Assembly: GCA_017395275.1 (NCBI GenBank)
Contig: JAFPVN010000297.1
Span: 1 to 15,426 of the forward strand
DNA: 15,426 nt
From: Candidatus Methanomethylophilaceae archaeon
GTDB taxonomy: Archaea; Thermoplasmatota; Thermoplasmata; Methanomassiliicoccales; Methanomethylophilaceae
Reading direction: 5' to 3'
This document shows, piece by piece, positions 11,475 to 15,426 of the stretch; position 1 is the stretch's first letter; each line of letters opens with the position of its first letter. A program made the translations under genes and the position numbers. The notes beneath the pieces were generated by a model. That model saw nothing but the letters and a program-made list of their open reading frames with translations, made no database searches and was not told the origin of the DNA.

Positions 11475-12410
11475 ATGACCTACGATTTGGTAATCATCGG
11501 TGCTGGACCAGCTGGATTGACCGCCGGAATATACGCCAGGTCCAAGATGATGAACACACTGATCTTAGACGCTTACAAGGTCGGCGGCCAGCTTATAAGC
11601 CTCTATCCTGAGAAAGGTATCCACAACTATCCCGGCTTCGAGACGATCCAGGCCAGGAGGCTGTCGGACAAGTTGTACGCCCAGGCGGAGTCCATGGAAT
11701 GCGACATCCACGAGGGCGAGAAGGTCATGGACATCATCTCCGTCGAGGGCGGATACACCATCAAGACGGACAAGGCCGAGTATCAGACCGTATCGGTCGT
11801 CATCGCCATCGGAATGGGGATGTTCAAGCCCAAGAAGATGGGGGCTCCCGGAGAGGACGAGTTCGAGGGCAAAGGCCTCACCTACGTCCTGCCCAAGAAG
11901 GAGGAGCTCGTCGCCAAGAAGGTCGTCATGTTCGGCGGAGGCAACAGCGCCATCGACATGGCATTGGTCTCGTGCACCGTCACGGACACCACGCTCGTCC
12001 ACAGGAAGGACACCTTCAGGGCGGACGAGTCCACGGTCATGCAGCTCAGCAAGAGCCGTGTCAAGACCGAGATGAGCGCGACACTGGTCAGCGTCAACGG
12101 AAGCGACCACGTGGAATCCGTCACACTCAAGAGAGGGGACGGCACATTCGATGTGCCAGCGGACCTCGTCGTCATCAACATCGGTATCTCGTCGGACCTC
12201 GACGACCTCAAGGTATGGGGCATCGACCTCACCGAGACCGGACTCGTCAAGGTGGATTCCGACATGAGGACCAACAGGCCCGGTATCTTCGCCTGCGGCG
12301 ACGTCATCGACTACGAGGGCAAGTACAAGCAGATCATCACGGCATGCGGAGAGGCAGCCACGGCGATCAACAGCGCGTACAAGTTCGTCAAGAAGCCCTA
12401 CTGGGCGTGA
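11475..12410 (+). CDS. Ferredoxin-NADP(+) reductase, thioredoxin-reductase-like type
   Basis: A 311-residue two-nucleotide-binding flavoprotein. FAD site: IIGAGPAGLTAGIYARSK at residues 7-24 and the C-terminal ..GIFACGDVIDYEGKYKQI. NAD(P)H site: VVMFGGGNSAIDMAL with VHRKDTFRADES, whose arginine and lysine suit NADPH. The CxxC redox disulfide of thioredoxin reductase is missing: the region just before the NAD(P)H motif reads LTYVLPKKEELVAKK. Together with the GGQLISLYPEKGIHNYPGF segment this marks the ferredoxin-NADP reductase type found in Gram-positive bacteria and archaea, dimeric and cytosolic. It faces two ferredoxin genes across a hairpin, supporting an electron shuttle between ferredoxin and NADPH. 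An alternative, NADH-dependent use, cannot be excluded. Confidence 0.85.
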   Translation: MTYDLVIIGAGPAGLTAGIYARSKMMNTLILDAYKVGGQLISLYPEKGIHNYPGFETIQARRLSDKLYAQAESMECDIHEGEKVMDIISVEGGYTIKTDKAEYQTVSVVIAIGMGMFKPKKMGAPGEDEFEGKGLTYVLPKKEELVAKKVVMFGGGNSAIDMALVSCTVTDTTLVHRKDTFRADESTVMQLSKSRVKTEMSATLVSVNGSDHVESVTLKRGDGTFDVPADLVVINIGISSDLDDLKVWGIDLTETGLVKVDSDMRTNRPGIFACGDVIDYEGKYKQIITACGEAATAINSAYKFVKKPYWA

Positions 12411-12447
12411 CACGTCCGCACGTATCATAGAATTTTAAGAGGTTTGT

Positions 12448-12462
12448 CCTGCCGGAGGCAGG
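12448..12462. terminator. Hairpin between convergent reductase and ferredoxin genes
   Basis: CCTGCC-GGA-GGCAGG, immediately after the first ferredoxin stop (minus strand) and 38 bases after the reductase stop (plus strand); a short TTTT at 12433-12436 precedes it. Likely a shared transcript end. Confidence 0.5.
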
Positions 12463-12463
12463 T

Positions 12464-12628
12464 TCATTCCGAGATCGCGCTGACAGGGCACTCGTCCACG
12501 CATGCGCCGCACTCGACGCACTTGCCGGCGTCGATGACCGCAATCTGGTCGATCGTGATCGCTCCCTGCGGGCATATCTCGGCACAGGAACCGCATCCCA
12601 CGCAATCGTCTGCATTGACTGTTGGCAA
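12464..12628 (-). CDS. 2[4Fe-4S] ferredoxin (first of a tandem pair, TTG start)
   Basis: A 54-residue bacterial-type ferredoxin with two CxxCxxCxxxCP clusters: CVGCGSCAEICP and CVECGACVDECP, each set of four cysteines intact. It aligns end to end with the neighbouring ferredoxin (about 41 of 54 residues identical by eye). In that alignment the start is TTG (LPTVNADD against MPTVNADE), with GAGGTG located six bases upstream as ribosome site; an in-frame GTG three codons earlier is less likely because it lies inside that site. A TATA-like ACTTTAATCC sits at 12661-12670. Low-potential electron carrier, probable partner of the ferredoxin-NADP reductase gene facing it. Confidence 0.93.
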   Translation of the reverse strand: MPTVNADDCVGCGSCAEICPQGAITIDQIAVIDAGKCVECGACVDECPVSAISE

Positions 12629-12660
12629 TCTATACACCTCGCACCGTCAATCGGCGACGC

Positions 12661-12670
12661 GGATTAAAGT
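12661..12670 (-). promoter_or_regulatory. TATA box of the first ferredoxin gene
   Basis: Minus-strand ACTTTAATCC, ~38 bases before the TTG start, giving a short leader that includes the GAGGTG ribosome site. Confidence 0.45.
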
Positions 12671-12734
12671 CTTGTTCCCCGAGGGGTTATGGGAAATCGG
12701 TGTCAGAAGGTTAAAGGGGTTGTGTAAGGGGTTT

Positions 12735-12750
12735 GGATCCCGAGGGATCC
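12735..12750 (-). terminator. Hairpin after the second ferredoxin gene
   Basis: GGATCC-CGAG-GGATCC (a CUCG tetraloop on the minus-strand transcript), starting two bases past the stop codon, separates the two ferredoxin genes. Confidence 0.5.
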
Positions 12751-12752
12751 GC

Positions 12753-12917
12753 TTACTCGGAGATTGCTCCGGAGGGGCACTCGTCGACACAAGCGCCGCA
12801 GTCGACACACTTGGATGCGTCGATGACTGCGATGTCGTCAACGGTGATTGCGCTCTGGGGGCATGCATCTTCGCATGCACCGCATGCGACACACTCATCT
12901 GCGTTTACTGTAGGCAT
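12753..12917 (-). CDS. 2[4Fe-4S] ferredoxin (second of a tandem pair)
   Basis: A 54-residue ferredoxin beginning MPTVNADECVACGACEDACP, with a second cluster motif CVDCGACVDECP; all eight cysteines are present in the normal CxxCxxCxxxCP spacing. Standard low-potential electron carrier of anaerobes. The start ATG at 12917 has AGAGGT about ten bases upstream; a TATA-like ATTAAATA stands at 12951-12958. The two ferredoxins differ mainly at residues around the first cluster (Gly/Ala, Ser/Ala, Ala-Glu-Ile against Glu-Asp-Ala), which could tune redox potential or partner choice. Each copy has its own promoter and terminator-like hairpin, so they are likely regulated separately. Confidence 0.95.
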   Translation of the reverse strand: MPTVNADECVACGACEDACPQSAITVDDIAVIDASKCVDCGACVDECPSGAISE

Positions 12918-12950
12918 TTTGAAACCTCTGCCGATTCATCGGGACTACCC

Positions 12951-12958
12951 TATTTAAT
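12951..12958 (-). promoter_or_regulatory. TATA box of the second ferredoxin gene
   Basis: Minus-strand ATTAAATA ~37 bases before the ATG, leaving a ~10-base leader with an AGAGGT ribosome site. Confidence 0.5.
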
Positions 12959-12996
12959 CGTAATTATGTGAGGGGACCCTAAAACACGGAAACAGC

Positions 12997-13016
12997 GTCA
13001 AAACGGGGGTTTTGAC
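12997..13016. promoter_or_regulatory. Perfect inverted repeat between divergent ferredoxin and amidohydrolase genes
   Basis: GTCAAAAC-GGGG-GTTTTGAC: 8-bp perfect arms with a four-base spacer, 40 bases upstream of the ferredoxin TATA box and ~58 upstream of the amidohydrolase TATA box. There is no gene for it to terminate, so a dimeric regulator site for one or both divergent promoters is the likelier reading. The regulator is unknown. Confidence 0.5.
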
Positions 13017-13073
13017 CGTATTATGTGCATACGGGGGGAGGGGATTTACCGTCTCAGGGGTCGGATAAAACGG

Positions 13074-13082
13074 GATATATAG
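13074..13082 (+). promoter_or_regulatory. TATA box of the amidohydrolase-UspA-CBS operon
   Basis: GATATATAG centred ~27 bases before the ATG at 13105; the first gene is predicted to be leaderless while the later genes have ribosome sites. Confidence 0.6.
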
Positions 13083-13104
13083 CCGATTCCCCCTCTGTTC
13101 TGCG

Positions 13105-14100
13105 ATGACATGCTACTCCGGCAAGGTTTGGGACGGCGAGGGTTTCTCCGACGGTCACGTGATCGTCGAGGGCGGACGCGTAGTCTCCGTCGGCGACGGC
13201 ATGCCCCGCGATTCCGTGTATGTGGGGCACATAATGCCCGGGCTGACCGACGGCCACACCCATATCGGCGATGCCGGACTGAGGCTCGACCGCAGGTACT
13301 CCCTGGAGGAGCTGGTGGCCCCGCCGGACGGTCTCAAGCACAGGTATCTGAGGGAGACGCCGCCGGAGAGGATAGAATCCGATATGAGGGATTACGCCCG
13401 CAGGCTCCGCGAGAGCGGCGTCGCCCGCTTCTTGGACTTCAGGGAGGGGGGCGTAGAAGGCGCGGGGATCATCCGCCGCGCCGCCCCGGATGCCGTGGTC
13501 CTCGGACGCCCCGTGTCGAAGGAGTTCGACCCCAATGAGATGGATGCGCTCCTCGACATCGCCGACGGTGTGGGCATCTCGAGCATCAGCGACCTCCCCG
13601 GACCGTACGCGGACGCCATGGCCGACGCCGCCCACCGCCGCGGGAAGTTCGTCGCCATACACGTGAGCGAGAGAGTCCGCGAGGACTTCGGCAGGGTGCT
13701 CTCCCTGGAACCGGATCTGGTGGTGCACATGTGCGAGGCCACCGACTCCGACCTGAGGGCATGCGCCGATGCGGACATCCCCGCAGTGGTATGTGCCAGC
13801 TCCAACGTTTACTTCGGCAGGGTGCCCCCGCTGAGGCGCATGTGCGACGCCGGGGTGAGCTTCTCCGTGGGCACAGACAACGCTATGCTCGCCCCTCCCG
13901 ACATATTCGCCGAGGCCCGCTTCATGTCCCGCATAGCCGAGGAGCAGGGATGTCCAGACTCCGCCGCGGTTCACGCTTTGGTGGCAGGGGGCAATAAACT
14001 ATTATTAAGTAGACGCGCGTTAAGGGGCAAGGAATGGGACGGATTGCCGGTCATAACGGGAGAAGATATCCTGTCGGGCCCGGTCGTCCGTCCGAACTGA
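13105..14100 (+). CDS. Metal-dependent amidohydrolase family protein
   Basis: A 331-residue TIM-barrel amidohydrolase-superfamily protein. N-terminal small beta domain (VWDGEGFSDGHVIVEGGRVV), then the metal motif IMPGLTDGHTHIGD (HxH), the barrel His in KFVAIHVSE, a second in LVVHMCEATD, and the catalytic Asp in FSVGTDNAMLAPPD. The pattern resembles the cytosine deaminase/chlorohydrolase branch and suggests hydrolysis or deamination of a small cyclic amide or amine with one metal; no carboxylated lysine is obvious. The substrate cannot be named. At 331 residues it is somewhat short for the branch. First gene of an operon with UspA and CBS genes: the next ATG is 12 bases past its stop. A leaderless promoter lies just upstream. 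Confidence 0.85.
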   Translation: MTCYSGKVWDGEGFSDGHVIVEGGRVVSVGDGMPRDSVYVGHIMPGLTDGHTHIGDAGLRLDRRYSLEELVAPPDGLKHRYLRETPPERIESDMRDYARRLRESGVARFLDFREGGVEGAGIIRRAAPDAVVLGRPVSKEFDPNEMDALLDIADGVGISSISDLPGPYADAMADAAHRRGKFVAIHVSERVREDFGRVLSLEPDLVVHMCEATDSDLRACADADIPAVVCASSNVYFGRVPPLRRMCDAGVSFSVGTDNAMLAPPDIFAEARFMSRIAEEQGCPDSAAVHALVAGGNKLLLSRRALRGKEWDGLPVITGEDILSGPVVRPN

Positions 14101-14112
14101 GGAGACATCAAC

Positions 14113-14559
14113 ATGGCTTTCAAGAACATCCTGGTGCCGACTGACGGCAGCGAATACACCAAGGTAGCCATCGACAGGGCGGTCGAGCTCGCGAAAGCGG
14201 TCGGAGGTTCGATCACCGCTATCTACGTCATCGATCACACAGTGTTCGGCAACATCCCCATGGATTCGTCGGTCACTTCCGTCTACGACATGATGAACAA
14301 GGAGGGACACGAGGCGACCGCATACGTGAGGGACCTGTGCGCCAAGAACGGCATAGAGGCCAAGGAGCTCATCGTCGAGGGAGCACCCGTCAAGTCCATC
14401 GTGGCAGAGTCGCCCAACTTCGACATCATCGTCATGGGCACCCTCGGAAGGACCGGTTTCGCCAAGCTCATGATGGGCAGCGTCGCCGAGAGGGTCGTCA
14501 GATACGCAAAGTGCCCCGTCATGGTCGTGAGGGCAGTCTCCGAGGAGGAATTGCAATGA
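14113..14559 (+). CDS. Universal stress protein UspA family, ATP-binding type
   Basis: A 148-residue Usp domain protein. It begins MAFKNILVPTDGSEYTKVAI, the standard first strand and loop, and has the nucleotide-binding motif G-x2-G-x9-G-S as GTLGRTGFAKLMMGSVAERV, followed by CPVMVVR as last strand. This marks an ATP-binding (MJ0577-like) Usp rather than the UspA type that lacks it. Function: small cytosolic ATP-dependent stress switch, exact role unknown. Ribosome site GGAG at 14101-14104. Its stop overlaps the CBS protein start (ATGA), so both are probably made together, and both likely sense adenine nucleotides. Confidence 0.93.
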   Translation: MAFKNILVPTDGSEYTKVAIDRAVELAKAVGGSITAIYVIDHTVFGNIPMDSSVTSVYDMMNKEGHEATAYVRDLCAKNGIEAKELIVEGAPVKSIVAESPNFDIIVMGTLGRTGFAKLMMGSVAERVVRYAKCPVMVVRAVSEEELQ

Positions 14560-15401
14560 AGACAGTAGCAGACATAATGACAAGCATGCCCATCGTGGCA
14601 ACCGTTCCCGGAAGCAGGAACGATGCCATCAACCTCATGGTCAGGAACAAGCTGACCGGAGTGCCCGTCGTCCGCGAGTCGGACGGCCAGCTCATGGGGA
14701 TCGTCTCAAGGAGGGACGTATTCAACAACATGAACGAGGAGCAGCTCTCCATGCTCATGAAGAAGAACCCCATCACCATCACCCCCGACAAGCCCATCTC
14801 CGAGGCCGCCAAGATCTTCTACGACCTCAGGATCCACAGGCTCCCCGTCGTCGAGAAGGGAAGGCTCGTCGGTATCGTCACGCCCACCGACCTCCTCAGG
14901 GAGATCAGGACGATGAAGACCAAGAAGACCGCCATCGACTCCATCAGGGCCGCGTGCGTCACCTGCTACAAGGACGACCCCCTGTCCTACGTCGTGGCGG
15001 CAATGAAGATCTCCAGCGTCACCGCGATGCCCGTCCTCGATGAGAGGGGGGTCATCATCGGTCTCATCACCGACCGTGACCTGTTCAACGACCAGACCAT
15101 GGACGTCGACGACATGAAGAAGATGGGTCTCGACGACACCTGCAGCTCCCTCGCCGGATACAGGAACGTCCTGCCCCTGTTCTGCGTCGCCACCAAGGAC
15201 GACATCTCCGATGTGGGAGAGGTCTCCAAGTACATGGTCAAGTCCCCCACCACGGTCTACAAGAAGACCACGCTCAACGAGGTCGCCAAACTCATGTACC
15301 ACAACGACTTCGGCCAGATCCCGATCCACGGGGACAAGGACGAGCTCATCGGCATGATCTACGACGTCGATGTCCTCGCCGCCCTTCTGGAGGAGAACTG
15401 A
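14556..15401 (+). CDS. Protein with four CBS domains
   Basis: A 281-residue soluble protein composed of two tandem CBS pairs. Repeat units start at about residue 1 (TVADIMTSMPIVATVPGSRN, ...GVPVVRESDGQLMGIVSRRD), about 70 (NPITITPDKPISEAAKIFYD, ...RLPVVEKGRLVGIVTPTDLL), about 125 (AMPVLDERGVIIGLITDRDL) and about 225 (KSPTTVYKKTTLNEVAKLMY, ...GQIPIHGDKDELIGMIYDVD). CBS pairs bind AMP, ATP or similar ligands and regulate partners; no enzyme domain is fused, so it acts as a stand-alone sensor. Start ATG overlaps the UspA stop, with GAGGAGG just ahead as ribosome site; the longer open frame from 14337 is UspA out of frame. Directly followed by another gene. Confidence 0.92.
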   Translation: MKTVADIMTSMPIVATVPGSRNDAINLMVRNKLTGVPVVRESDGQLMGIVSRRDVFNNMNEEQLSMLMKKNPITITPDKPISEAAKIFYDLRIHRLPVVEKGRLVGIVTPTDLLREIRTMKTKKTAIDSIRAACVTCYKDDPLSYVVAAMKISSVTAMPVLDERGVIIGLITDRDLFNDQTMDVDDMKKMGLDDTCSSLAGYRNVLPLFCVATKDDISDVGEVSKYMVKSPTTVYKKTTLNEVAKLMYHNDFGQIPIHGDKDELIGMIYDVDVLAALLEEN

Positions 15402-15426
15402 ATGGCAGACGTCGATCCGTCCGACC
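15402..15426 (+). CDS. Start of a further gene, unidentified (partial)
   Basis: An ATG begins directly after the CBS stop codon, with GGAGGAG about ten bases upstream, and reads MADVDPSD before the window ends. The tight spacing suggests the same operon. Too little sequence remains to name it. Confidence 0.6.

Noticed and set aside
11475..12410. Thioredoxin reductase
   Set aside because: The CxxC redox pair before the NADPH motif is absent; the sequence fits the ferredoxin-NADP reductase type instead.
12444..12971. Plus-strand frame of 175 residues covering both ferredoxins
   Set aside because: It is the complement of two intact ferredoxin genes with all cysteines.
1..15426. CRISPR array, transposon, integrase or phage signs
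   Set aside because: No regularly spaced repeats, terminal repeats or transposase/integrase motifs were seen.

Overview
The window looks like part of an archaeal chromosome, roughly 60% GC with AT-rich gaps between genes. Many genes have a TATA-like box about 25-35 bases before the start codon and no room for a long leader, which is the archaeal leaderless pattern. A DUF54/COG1325 RNA-binding protein, tandem 54-residue 2[4Fe-4S] ferredoxins, FeoA/FeoB, UspA and CBS proteins would suit a strictly anaerobic gut or sediment euryarchaeon. My best guess is Thermoplasmatota, Methanomassiliicoccales-like. That is inference: no methanogenesis or rRNA gene is present to settle it.

Layout. (1) 1-~795, minus: a ferrous-iron uptake operon, two FeoA-like proteins then FeoB (cut by the window edge), with metal-repressor-like inverted repeats around its TATA box. 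(2) 907-3592, minus: thioredoxin-type glutathione peroxidase, an OhrR-like one-cysteine MarR regulator and a DHA2-type drug exporter. A tandem TTGTATACAA-type palindrome lies just downstream of the TATA box, as expected for autoregulation by the OhrR-like protein. (3) 3726-6488, plus, divergent from (2): a metallo-beta-lactamase/rubredoxin fusion, a zinc-type macrodomain ADP-ribosylhydrolase and a class M sirtuin (SirTM), all translationally overlapped. The bacterial partners of SirTM (GcvH-L and the lipoate ligase LplA2) are absent here, so a reversible ADP-ribosylation module appears tied to a rubredoxin-linked hydrolase and placed next to a peroxide-response operon. This is the most interesting part of the window.

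(4) 6508-6585, minus: tRNA-Ile(GAT) with encoded CCA, divergent from a DUF54 RNA-binding protein that overlaps by 44 bases the convergent CNNM/CorC-type membrane protein. (5) 8492-11259: a polytopic membrane protein, a PC4/YdbC-like single-stranded DNA binder, a HEAT-repeat protein, a small CxxC zinc-ribbon protein, a PPOX-like flavin-fold protein and a 33-residue single-helix membrane protein. (6) 11475-12917: a ferredoxin-NADP reductase of the thioredoxin-reductase-like type facing two paralogous ferredoxins, plausibly its electron partners. (7) 13105-15426, plus: a metal-dependent amidohydrolase, a UspA ATP-binding protein and a four-CBS protein, tightly packed, followed by the first codons of one more gene.

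No CRISPR array, insertion sequence, integrase, rRNA gene or origin was seen. No gene-free stretch exceeds 300 bases; the longest is the roughly 215-base AT-rich gap before the ferredoxin-NADP reductase.
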